From: Motacilla alba alba
Lineage: Eukaryota; Chordata; Aves; Passeriformes; Motacillidae
Length of the DNA: 64,000 nucleotides
Assembly: GCF_015832195.1 (NCBI RefSeq)
Contig: NC_052028.1
Coordinates: 10,893,501 to 10,957,500, forward strand
Reading direction: 5' to 3'
A model generated the notes under the pieces. That model searched no databases. It had not been told where the DNA came from and saw nothing but the letters and a program-made list of their open reading frames with translations. Shown here in pieces: positions 48,916 through 60,991 of the stretch. Position numbers and translations under genes: made by a program. How positions within the stretch are numbered: the first letter of the stretch is position 1; every line of letters starts with the position of its first letter.

Positions 48916-51900
48916 CACTGCCTTCAAAATGGTTCCAAGACCGAGCAAACTAAAAATTCTTTCCCAACATATGAACAAAAGAATCCATATTTGAAAATGT
49001 AGCTGCATAAAAAAATGGTTCTGTTAATCTGTTGCCAAAAAACTTAAATATTAGTGCTTGTAGCACACTGTGCCATGCTGTTTGGCTCACCACTGTGCCA
49101 GGAGTCCATGTGGTGAACCAGAATTCTTCCATCCACTTGTGCAGTCCCTGTTGCAGAGGCCCTGGTTCTGTTTGCTAACAGACTGGTGAATTTTAAGTTA
49201 TTATTATCTGGTTTTGTCACGTCCTTTTGGCTGTACACTTTTGTATGTGCAGTCTGAGCATGACATCCCAGTCTCAAACAGGGCCACATTAGGCAAAGAT
49301 GCTACACAGAAATCTTTAGGAATGAGGATGCCTTTCAGTCTTCAAAATTGAAGGGAAGTACAAGAATTGACACTTATTTCTATTTTCAGGAAGTATATGT
49401 AGTATTGAAAGATTACAGTTGTGTACGTTGGGCTTTAAAAAGCTGCCAGTGACCTTAAAACACCACAGGAAAATTCTCCCCAGACCCAACCACCAGATTT
49501 TAGTTCTAATTGCATGAGGCAGAGCTTGAGCCATGCCCAGCTGCATACAAAGTATCTGGGGTTTGCAATCCATATATTGAGGTTTTATACTACTTCCCAT
49601 GTCAAAACACTGACATTACTGATTCCAGGCTAAATTTAGCCTTCTCCATGGTGTCATTTTGAAAGCTTTATGCATAAATTGCTCAAGCTGAGTCACTGCA
49701 GGGTTTCATCTGTTTTGTTCCTTCTAAAGTGTTGGTGCTTCACACTTGGAAGTGTGATTATTGTACAATAGCCTGCAAGATTATTAGCATTGTGTTAAGT
49801 GACATAATTTATGTTCTTACATAGAAATTGGGCTGTACAAGTCCACTCAACAAGGGAGTCTTGGCAGAAACTTGGGGACCTGCACTCTCAGTTTCTACAT
49901 GGAGCAATTTCTGCAGCTGACATCTTTGAGAGTTTACAAATGCTTAGGCAGGTCCCAAAGAAAAAGCTGTTTAAATGCTTAGCATGTACTTTTAGCTGCT
50001 AATTGCACTTCCAAAATGGTGCTTGTTTAAAAAAAAAAGATTGGCAACAACTCAGTTTTTCCTTTTGTAAGACTGCAACATGAATCCTTTCGTTAATGCC
50101 TTGGAGGCCTTTTTTTCTAGTGTATAAATCAAGGAGGGACTAGGAGCAGTAAATATATACAGTTGTTTATTTTAGAACTGAAATACTTGCTGTTAGGATT
50201 CCAATTTATGCTACAATGGAGATCTGCAGGAGGAGATTGATTTGACTTCAGATTTTTTTCGACTGGGAATGCTGTTAGTTGTTCAATGGAGGCTGCCAAC
50301 TCGACATTGTGATCCCAGCCTGGATATTTGGATGGCTCTCTTGTGCATCTTAGTTCATGTTCCTGGTATGCAGACTTTATTCTGCACGTGAAGGGGCTCC
50401 CTACCTGAAGACCTTCCTAAAGTTTTTGTTTCATTTTATAATACCAGTATCTCCAGAGCATCCTTTGAGCTCTCCCCTTTCTTTAGCAAGGCAGCAGGTT
50501 CTGTTGGAAGACTGGGGTTTTCCAGAACATGCTGAAGCAATTTGAGTGATGGATCCTGTCACGAAGGTGCAGCATCTTGCCATGGTTAGAGGACCAGGAA
50601 TATACAATAATGTCATATCCTGCATGTTACAAATAATATGCAGCTTTATTGCTTGAGCTATTTTGGAGTGTATTGATGGGTGAGATGTGGATTCTGCACA
50701 TTGATCTGACTTAAATGCCTCTCCACAAAAGTATCTCTCTGCACAAATCAGTTTGCAAAGTCAGGGATCAGAAAAAAACTTGCTTCAGAGACAGATTTTT
50801 CATGTGATTTTTGCAACAAAGGTCCCGTTTAGCCAACACCGACAAAGACAGAAGGCTTGAAACTAAACTAAAACACCACCAGGGTTGGCCGTGCACTATC
50901 TGACGTGTATCACCTGTCAGAGCAAGGAAATGGCATCAAAATGGCTGAACATAAAAAGTATTGGGGAATTTTATGCCACGCTCTGACCATTAATACTTTT
51001 AAATATTGGTTTAAAGAAGTTTTAACAGTTGCTTACCCAACAGAGGAGCTTTGTTTGACAAAGCAAAGGTCCTGTGGGTTAAGAGGAATTTCAGTGCAGC
51101 ATTAATCACAATTCATCTGCAGAGTACTTTCAGGAATGGGAGCTTTTAGGAACAACTAATAAGGGCGAAGAATAATTAAAACTAGTGAGGAATCCTGTTT
51201 TGATGAGGAGCATGAAAGATCCACCTCTGGAGATTTGCAATGGCCAGTCATGGCATAGGTGCTTTCTGTATAGGGAGCAGTGGACTGGATCACCTCATGG
51301 TTTCTTCTGATTTAGTAGGTCAGGACTTCTCTCTAGTGGTAGAATTTGCAAAGCTGCTACTTTGGTTGCTCATCATCCATGTCAGTACAAGCATTGCCAG
51401 AGTAATGCTCAAAACCAGGCTCTGATGAGGCTGAGCAGTGATACTTCATTATTAAAAAACCCCAACCCCCACAACCTCGAAGCCCCACTTTCTTAGCTGA
51501 GTATCATTCTTGGTTTTCAGTATTGTCTCACAAACAGCTGCGTCAACACAACTGAGGGAGGTGATGCAGTGGAACATGGGGACAGGAAAGAAGTGTTGAG
51601 TTGGCTTTTTGCACAAGAGCATGGTTGTGGAAAAACATTTTTAGGCTTGTTGGTGAAATTTGAAGTAAAACCAATCTGTGAATAATTTGCTTGCTGTCAG
51701 GATGTGGCTAGATGGGTAGAGCATCAACTGTGCAATGACTTCTGTAACATCCTGACCTTCAGTTAGTTCAGCAACACTAATACTAACAAGCATTTAGGTA
51801 TCTTGAAATTGTGTTCTAGGAAGGCAGAGATTTTTTGATTTAGATCCTGACATCTCTTGTCAAGCTCTAGTTCAGTTCTATAGCAGGAATGCTGAAAATG

Positions 51901-54590
51901 AGCTCATGTCCAAAAAGGTAACTGAGTTCTCTTTTACTCCTGAGTTCTGTTGAAAGACAAGAAATAGTGTTTTGTGTGGTGACTTCTGGTTTTCCCCCAC
52001 GGAACAACAGAAATGTGGTAAGCATTCTGCAGACACATGAAGGAAAATGTGGTAAGGAACAGGTTGGTGCATGTGCCAGTATTTAGAATAGCTTACTGAG
52101 TTGGACCAAGATGAGAAATTTTGCGCTAGGTCCCCTAAACAAGAATCAGTGTTCCATGTATTGCTAAGAATCATAACTGAATTGTCAAATATGATTGGAT
52201 ACAACCAGTGGAGTGGGAGTTGGTATTATATTAATGTTTTGGACTGTAAGGCTATTCTCAGCTTTCTAGACACATTTATAGGTGAGGTTTTTAAGCCTTG
52301 GTCTTTCTGCCTACATTTATAAAATCTGAAGCTAAATGTTTTACAACACAGCTCTTCCTTTTTAAAGCTGGTCTTTTAGGTTCCATCTGACTTGTACAGT
52401 ACACAGTTCTGTAATGCAATGCAATTTATTTAAATTCTTAAAGTAATTAGTGAACCTGACATCTCTTTAATATATTGGCTTTTCAGAATACACTAACAGA
52501 ATGTGCAAAAAGCTGAATGCTGTGCAGTACTCATTAACTAGCCAATGTGGTTCCAGGGGTACCAGTTAAGGTCAGGCTTTGCTTTGCAATTTGGTTTTGT
52601 GTTAGTGTTTGTTTTGTATACAGCAGCCTTTTACTATAGTCATAATTAGATACAATTTCTGATCATTAAGAGCTATTCTAATCATCTGGACCATGTTTGC
52701 AGCACTGAGAACATTTGGACATCGTGTTTCTAATGATTATATGTTGTGCAGGGGAAGGGGTGGGAATTTGAGGGCTTTTTATCATGAGTCTGATAGAACA
52801 GGTTTGTCTAGAAGATGGAGGAGTCAAGGAATCAAAAGTCCTCAACTGTGCCTTTTTTACTCTGACCATTTTAGACTTCTCTTCTGAACCTAAACTAGTT
52901 TTTGTAGCACCTGAACATGGAAGTGGCAACTGCTTCTTTGCATTAGTGAAATGATGGTAACCAAGTTTTTCACACTGCAAGGTTTGGGGGATTACACGTA
53001 CACCATTAAAACACTAAAACACAGGGCTGCACATTGCTTATCTGTGGGAAGGTGTCATAGGCAGGGGTTGGGCAGAAAAAGTAGAAGTTAGTAAAATGAC
53101 ATTCTCCCTATGCCTGCCACTGCCAGCTGGAGCCAGCCCGTTTGCATTTCCATAAACAAGTAGTTATGAAGGACAAAGAAACCTTAATTAAATTTGAAAT
53201 ACCTGCAGGTCAAAATGTAATATGCTCTTCTTAAAAATATGAAATGACTGAGTTTTGAACTTAACAAAATTTAAAGCCTGTTCTAGTCAGTGCTCTCTAG
53301 TCTAATGGAGCCTTCCTGATTTGAAGACAGCAAGTAAATCCTTTGACATTTATGGCCCAGTTTATCTGAACCAGGATGCTTTGCTTGAGTTTCAGGAGGG
53401 TTATGTTTCATTTTAGTCAGCTTTGGCTAGATTAAGGGGTTTGCTGAACTTTAACAGCTTTATAGATTTTTAAAAGAATATTAAAACATTTGTCAGCTTC
53501 TGAGTTTTCTCTAGTAGAACTTATAAATGCAAATTCAAATAACTCATCTGATCAGTAATATTCCAGAGACACTTACCTGAATTCATGGATATTGAGTTAA
53601 CCAGTTTCTTGTATTTGTTATTACACATGTTCACATGCATGTTCATGTCCCACAGCATTATCTTAAGTCTGAAAAAGAGGAAGGGTAACTTGTGGGTTTG
53701 TATTGGCAGTCGTGTAAAATTACAGTTTTAGAAGTCCTCAAAATAGGATGGAGAAGCATTACATCCCTGATGAGGCCATTAAATCTTAATATGCTAACAG
53801 CCACTAAAATGTGATCTTAGGGAGTGAAAAAGTACTTGGAATGAATCAATTGGCTTCGTGTTGACTCAACAGCTTTTTTTATAATTTTAATTTAGATTAT
53901 TCAAACATTAAGCTATAAATTGGGTTCAAGGGATCTTGACACCTTCCCACATGTTATAGTTGAGTCTCTTGGGAGGGGGGAGTGTTTCAGGAGTTGTCCT
54001 TGAGCTGCTGCAGTTCTGCCTGTGCCACAGCTGGCACATGCCATCCCTCCCCACACTAGGCAAAAGGAAATTTTTAACTTGCAGCATGTGTTCTGAAAAA
54101 TTCAGGTGTTGGCCTTCAGCTGATTTCCCAATCAGATTATTCCTAGCCTCATTTTTTCAATACCAAAGACTTACTTAAAAAAAAATACTTGAACTGCTTT
54201 TTTCAAATAAAATGCCAAGATTGTTTGTACTAGTCCACAAATAATAGGTGTTTACACAACAGACTTGATATTTGCCTTGAAGTAGCATACTAGTAGGGAA
54301 AAAATAAATATGTGGTTTCTTGCAACACTGGTGTTTTCTTTGTATATATTTCAATAGAGGGATCTGGTTCTTGCCTACAACGTTAAATGTAAGGTTTTAT
54401 TTCAATAGATATGCAGGTCCTTAAATTTCTGTTTATTCAGCCTCAGAATATTTGTGATTTTAGTTCCAATGTACTGTAGTATGGATTTCTCAATTCTGAG
54501 GCAGATATAATTCTTTTGGATTTTTTTTTCTCTTGGGTGATGGCTCACACCTGTTTTCCTGAACTTTGGTTTATCTGCTTGTGTATTGTA

Positions 54591-54606
54591 GCAAAATATA
54601 TTTTGC
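54591..54606. repeat. 16-bp perfect palindrome in AT-rich intron DNA
   Basis: GCAAAATATATTTTGC is its own reverse complement. It lies at the start of about 130 bp of AT-rich sequence (54,591-54,720) in intron 1 that contains further TATA-type words and imperfect palindromes. Confidence 0.85.
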
Positions 54607-57329
54607 AGATATATTGGATGTTACAATACATTGTAGAAAAATACATTTTTATAAAATACATGTATTAACTATGTGTAGCATAAATATATATTGTATATTA
54701 TATTGCAACAAAGTGTGCATTATGTAGCAAGTTGTGTTTCTTAGCAGAATGCAAATATTCTTCCATATTACGGTGTATACCTGCTGATAGTTGGGAAATA
54801 CAAAACCACAGGCATATATTAAGATTTATTAAAAAAAACCCCAAAGTTTCAATTTAGCGTGTTTTGAATAAGACATTTATAAAAATAAGATAACATTAAA
54901 TTTAGAAGGTTTTGTAGGAACAGTATCAGGATACAGAAAAAACATCCAATTCTTTAGTTTTATGCCTTAGGTGGGTGGGGTGATGTCAAATCATTTTAAA
55001 TAAGAGTTTAGCTGAAATACATTAAATGTGCCTCACAGGGCACCCGAGGTTTAGCTGGGATGCATTGGTATCTGTTTCCTTTCCTCATCAGGCTATCTTG
55101 CCCATGAATATTTTTCCATCAGTTTTCAGTATTGACATCACTCTCGAGTTTGTTGCCCAGGCGTGGAACAGGCTGAGGATAAATTCAGTCATTGACTCAA
55201 CTCATCAAGCGAAGTGTGTAAATTCTGCAGGGACTGACCTTTATCATAAACCCTGTTCAAGCTGCTGTGGCTTTTCTGTGAGGACGTGCCAGATGTTGCA
55301 CCTTGTCATCCTGGCCAGGGACAGTGTTGTTGCTTATTTGCCTGTACTTCAAGCTAAAATGTAATTAAGTTCCCATAGAAATTCATGACTTGCTGAGTAA
55401 AGCACCACCAGTGATAGGACAGGGAAAGCAGCAAGCTTGATTCGTGTTGGAAAAGCACTTTTTAAACAAGGGGTAGTGAGTCTTTGAGTAGGAAAGGGCA
55501 AAGCTGCAGTTTTATAGTAAAACTGAAATACAGCACTATGAAATTATCTTAAAGATTTCTTTCCAAAGTACAGCAGTTATCTTTTAGAGGTACTTCTGTT
55601 CCTTTTGAAGAGGGTCACTGTTTGGAGTTGAAAGCAGAAATTCCTGTTAATTCTAATAAAGCTCAACAGTAGAAATTAACCCTTTCAATACAGCATAACA
55701 CATCTGATCAGCCTATACATTGCTAGACATGCTACAGCCTTAAGTTATCTAAAATGCAATGTACTTTGCCTTCAGTTAGGATTTCAGACTTTGTTCAGTG
55801 TTACTGTTTAACTGGGTGAGGGTAGCTGGAAGCAAGGGTTTGCTTCCTGCTATGGAAGAAGAGAGTTTGTGTCAGTGTGGCCAGAAGTGCCATTATGGTG
55901 GTGTCCTGATTTCAGCAGCTGCAAATCCACACATGCATTCCTGCTATATAGGAATAATAACACAGGAGTCCAGTCTCCCTCAAATACATATTTTTTTCCT
56001 CTTCCCCCCTTAGCCACTTTAATTCTCTTCAGCAGCTCCTTTGTTATCAGACAAAAGTCGGTGCTGATGCAAGAGTGAAGTGGAAATACAGGGTCCTGGG
56101 GAGGAGGAACTGCAGCAGGACCAGCTTAGTTCTGCTTCATGCATTGTAAAACCACAGTGCAAGTGGTAGAGGGTGTGGAAGATCCTAAATTAACTTTGAA
56201 TTCAAAGCAGAGCAGTCAATTTAAGAAACATTTATATTTGTGGGGAAGGTCATTGGAACCCATTTTTAAGTGAAACTTCAGATTGCATGGAAAAGAGCTT
56301 CAGGGTTAAAGGCACAAGGTTACAAAAGAATGGTCTGGGGTGAGCTTCCAGTTGAGGGTTTGGAGAGAGAAAGGGGGGAAAAAAGTCTCTCATATGGGCT
56401 ATTGTTTTCTTATGAAATCTTTGAGCAACTTAATGGATTGCTTTCTGTCCTGCTACTTTTCAGCAGTTGAGAAGTAATTTATTTGGCAAGTAATACTGCA
56501 CTGCATCAACAAATGGAAAATATTGTCCAATTGTCTTGTTACTTCTTATTTTATTAGATCTAGATTTGCATCATTTATTCACTGTTTTTAATTAAAGTAG
56601 CAAAAAGTTTGAGTAATTCTGCACTTGATCAGGTGTGGTGCTACTTTGTTTACTTTCTCCTCCTGGCTGTCCCCAGATCTGCATTAGTGTGTCAGTGACA
56701 AGTAAAAGCAGGTAAAGGGGAAGGAGGGGAAGTCAAAAGAAGTCACTGACATGTGTTAGGAAGTTTCAGAAGCAGAGCTGTAATGCTTCAGCATTGTGAT
56801 TGAACTGAAGTGTTTCTAAAGGTACTCCCAGATCTGTAAATGGGTTTTATAGATAGTTCATAGTAAGTATGGAAGTAGTTGATTGGATCAGTTGAAATTA
56901 CATCTGAACACTGTGTTGCTCTTATTTGTTCATAATTTTCTGCACAGTTTTAGAATTCAAGTTTCCCTAATCTAAAGATGATGTTTTAGGGGCAAACTTG
57001 ACTTCTACATCCATAGTAATAGTAGAAAAGATTGTATTTGGCCTACAGGAGTTGTCCAATACATTTAGTTTTGAAGTCAAGTTAATTTATCATGGTATTA
57101 TATAAAGCATTTCAGGAAATTAAAAAATGCTGTAGTATAAGGGTGCTTAAAAAAACCCCAAAACCTTAATCTCAAAGTATCTGCTCCCGTACTTATTTTG
57201 TTTAAAATCTTCCTCCTCACTGTCTTCCAATTTCATAAAAATGACAGAAGGGTAGAACAGGAAAAAAAGTTGTCACCTTTCCTGCCCTGTCACTCCGAGC
57301 AGACTCATTTCTCCATTTTGAAGACACTA

Positions 57330-58095
57330 TTTATTGGTAGTCTCCATAGTCACCTGGAGCATTAACTGCCTCACAGTCCAGCTTCCACTTTGCACATGTC
57401 CATAGCCAAGGACACTTAACCATTCTAAATGTCTTATCAGGCAATGAGCTGAACTCCCTTTGTTCTTCTACAGCGAGCAGTGTACCTAAACCAGCTTGGC
57501 CTCCTGCTGACGTGGAGCCCTCCATGGCCCTCGTGGCGCTGGTGATGACACTGCCATTGTCCAGGACAGCCCCAGTGCCCAGCCTGGCTGTGCTTGGCCT
57601 GGCTGCAGCCGTGGCTGTAATCTGGAGGGACAGGCAGCAATGGGGGCAGGTGCAGCTCCACCTGGGAACATTTGGCTTGGTCTGCAGCGGTCTGTTCTGA
57701 GGGAAGCCTGAGCCAGAGCTCCATCACCCACCTGCTGCAGGAGCCAGCTTTGTCAGCTCTCTTCCAGCAGGTTGCCCTCCCTTGACATAACAATCTTCAG
57801 GTTTTTCCTTCTCTTCCTGGTCCCTGTCACCCTTCTCTGACGGGGCTGTCAGTCCCTGCTGCCCCTCACCCTGTCCCAGTGCCTGTCTCTCAGCAGCCTC
57901 TGTACAAACAAGGCCTTAGGGCAGTGTGTGCACTGGAGGCTTGAGCTGTAATTCCTGTGTCAGACCTGGGCACTGTTGACCTCGTGGGCCTCGCTTGGCT
58001 CAGTTTCTGTGGGGCGAGGGGTGTTAATTCTGTGTGGGGACTGAGTGACCTCTGATGGGAGTGGGCAGCCACACTCAGTACAGCTCTCAAGCTCT
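57330..58095. other. GC-rich patch within AT-rich intron 1
   Basis: Between about 57,330 and 58,095, C/G-rich sequence with words such as CAGCCTGGCTGTGCTTGGCC interrupts AT-rich intron. Its right edge is a perfect inverted repeat. Several frames on both strands are open (up to 118 codons on -, 57,437-57,793), with no domain recognised. CpG density looks low, unlike the promoter island. It may be an old insertion or a GC-biased conversion patch; I cannot name it. Confidence 0.35.
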
Positions 58096-58107
58096 TCTGT
58101 TTTTACA

Positions 58108-58133
58108 GTTATTAAAATGACAATTTTAATAAC
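58108..58133. repeat. Perfect short inverted repeat (11-bp arms, 4-bp loop)
   Basis: GTTATTAAAAT, a GACA loop, then ATTTTAATAAC form an exact hairpin at the right edge of a GC-rich patch in CNOT6 intron 1. It is too short for a microRNA precursor. Confidence 0.85.
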
Positions 58134-60879
58134 CTGGTACAAGATAGTAAACAATTTCATTTGCATTCAAGCATACTTAAATGCCCTTTTCATTAAATTT
58201 ATGTAGTCTGGAGCATTTTCCAGGAATCCATGTCATATCTTTGTTATAAAGATTTTCTCCTTTACAAACTGATTTACTGTATGCAATAAGAACCTAAGAT
58301 TAATGGTGTTTCACCATCTGTATTGGTGTAAGTGAAAATTACAGGTGGTATAAGCTCTTCTGAAAATTACCATGATGATTGTTAAGAGCTGCAGTTATCA
58401 ATGGTTCTAAGGATGTTCAACACTATTTTATGGGTCTTACTAAAAATTACTTTAGTCTGACAAAACTCTATCACTTAATCTGATGTTTACCTCAGCTTTT
58501 ATGTTGTACTGTAGCAGCTTAGCAGGTGCTAAATTTGGATTTGGGGAGGTGGAGAAAGGAGACAGTAAAAGAGACTGATTTTCTTGAACTACTCCATGCT
58601 GTGAAGTTTTGAAATGCAGTTGAAGGTGTTGCGCTTGTATTTTATGGCGTACTGTGAGATACTACCCAAATGTAGCCTTCCTGTCAGTTCCTGAGACATT
58701 TTGAGTTCTGGGTGATAGATGTGCTAATGCCTGGTGTGACAGTATCCAGGATGTGGCTGGTGGCAGCGATGCTCTTGGACAGCAGTAGCTCCTTCAGCCA
58801 GGAGGCTCTCAAGCATTTACTGCTTTTTTGGCACCTGGTCATCCTAAACAGCAGGGACTCATCCTCTGAGAAATGTAGCAGTGAGAGAGGGGAAACCATC
58901 AAGAGCAGGAAGTTTATTGAGAGGAAGGGTGACTTTGTCGAGATGAAGTGATTGGGGAGTGCAGGATCACCAGGATCCAGTGTTAAACCCCCAAATTCTT
59001 AAATCTCTAATTGTTTTAGTGTACATTAACAAAACCCACTGGAAAAGTATGTCATCCTCTTGTAGCAGTGAGCAGTGATACACTGCTGGTACCAGCAAAG
59101 CTGTTAATTAGTGCATGTGATTGAGTGTGCTCTGGGGAGCGTTGGTGTTTCTGTACTGAATGAGATTTCTGTCTTTGCTATACCTGCCTCTGGAAAAATT
59201 GGAACATATTTATTAATTCAGGGAGCAGCAGGAAGAGAAAGCAGTAAATGTCTGACGAAGGTAAATGTTTCCTGACAAGCTGGAGCATTCCTACTTGGTC
59301 TTTGTGAATTATATATAATTATACATAGAAATTTCAGAAGAGATGCTCTGTACATTACTCTGATATATATTTTTGCCCCAGTTGCATAGTTACTGCAGCA
59401 AGAAGTTAGGCTTTTACCTTTCTGGAGATTGTAATCCACTCCCCTCTCCTTTAATTAGTGAAGTTTGATGAAAAAAAGTGTTACACTTGGCAATTCCCAC
59501 ACCCCGGGTACTCAAATGCCTTCCCTCTGGAAGGAGCCTCACCCAGCTGCTATTTATAACCTGATCCTTTTACCCACAATTCACTTCTTAAAGGGGAATT
59601 TCTTTTCACTGCAGAAATCTGGTTTTGACCAGTAGTGGGAGTGGGAAAGGGAAGGAGGAGTGTGACTTAGTAAAAGAGCTGTTATATTAAAGTAAGCATG
59701 TGATACCTAAAAGCTTTATTTTAATTAAGATGCATAATTATCAGAAAGTTTTTGGTGGATTTCTGTTGTTTTGTTTAACATGCAGAGTAAACATTTTTCA
59801 GTAAAATCAGTAAACAGATTATAAGTCTGGTTGATAGGCTTATTAACTAGGAGTTGTTGTTTGATTTTTTTTTTCATTTTTCAGTTTGCCACAGGAAATG
59901 AAAAAATGAGAAAGCCTTAAAAGACTGGGTAGGAAGATGCCCTTAGAAATTTGACCAGTATAGCTTCTTGCTTATTGATTGCTTTTGGGTAGTATTGTAA
60001 TATTGCTGTAATGTATTTTGATGAATAATTGCATAATGTTGCTTGTATTGTGTTTTTAAGTGTTATTTGAGCCAGCATTGTTTAATTTCTCTATTTCTTA
60101 TAAATAGATTTATAGCTTGTTGTTTGTTGGAGAGGAATGTTTGCTTCTCTGTCATGGTGCATGATTGAGTATGGTAAAAAGAACCTAGAAAAATTATTCT
60201 TGTGAAGTTACCAGGAATGATGTGAAAAACAATGAGAAGAAAGAAGTTGGATTTTGGTATTAAATACCTGGCTGAAGAAAGTGATAGAAATATTTACCTT
60301 GGGTGCAGTGTTTTCAGATTGCAGAGAGTAGGGTGAAGGCTGGATTAAAACCTATCACTTTGCAGATTTAAAGAATTGAGGATCTTTTTGAAACCTTAAT
60401 TCTTTTCTTGATGCTGATTTGTGTGAAAAGATGAGAATTGCAGTAAACCTGGAACTGATGAGTAATCAGAGTTATTAGCAAATATGTTCTCTAGGGGTGT
60501 GAGATACCAGTGGTCATGGTCATCCCTTTTTGAAGTTTCATTGTTGAAGAAACAAGAGCCTGCAGTGGGATGTGTTGGTTTTGAGGGACACACAGCATAG
60601 CCATGGAAAGTGGTGGGACACAATTTCTAAACTGCTTTGCAGATTCTGGTACATTTTTGGGGCGGCTAGGCTGTTGTCTGCCATTCTAGGAGTATTAGGA
60701 ATCTCTGTTTTTTCTATTTTATAGCAGTGTTTCCTATTCAGCGACATTTGTAAATTGGCACATTACCTGTAGCTTTGAGGAGTATTTGGTACAAAATTTA
60801 AACTGAAATGGGAATTACCTTCTAAAGAACTCTCAGTTTGAAATATCTGTTAATCCCTTGCCTTTTGGTTTCAACAGGA

Positions 60880-60991
60880 ATGCCCAAGGAAAAGTACGAT
60901 CCACCTGATCCACGGAGGATGTACACAATTATGTCCTCAGAGGAAGCAGCCAATGGAAAGAAATCACACTGGGCAGAGTTGGAAATAAGTG
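60880..60991 (+). CDS. CNOT6: CNOT6 first coding exon (residues 1-37 plus one base of codon 38)
   Basis: This exon encodes the N-terminus of CCR4-NOT transcription complex subunit 6, the EEP-family (exonuclease/endonuclease/phosphatase) deadenylase that shortens mRNA poly(A) tails in the cytoplasm as part of CCR4-NOT. The exon begins at 60,878 after a good acceptor (pyrimidine-rich tract ending TTTCAACAG), so two untranslated bases precede the ATG. The peptide begins MPKEKYDPPDPRRMYT and continues through SSEEAANGKKSHWAELEIS. It ends at a GTAAGG donor at 60,992 in phase 1, and codon 38 (Gly) is completed by the next exon. Met14, Ser20, Ala23 and, in the next exon, Lys39 match CNOT6; CNOT6L has Ile, Ala, Val and Arg there. 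Asp7 is the CNOT6L-like state, a minor exception. The start is chosen because it is the family's conserved initiator and because, if exon 1 (ending 46,539) is spliced directly here, the same frame is closed by TGA codons at 46,422 and 46,428 with no later in-frame ATG. Confidence 0.95.

Larger units (their letters stand above)
46540..60877 (+). other. CNOT6: CNOT6 intron 1 (about 14.3 kb)
   Basis: It is bounded by GTAGGG at 46,540 and TTTCAACAG ending at 60,877. The first 1.2 kb is CpG island with a candidate second promoter; the rest is AT-rich. I recognise no coding exon in it. An additional non-coding exon cannot be excluded. CNOT6L has a short MRLIG extension encoded upstream of the homologous MPKEK exon, but I found no equivalent ATG-bearing exon here by eye. 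Confidence 0.65.
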
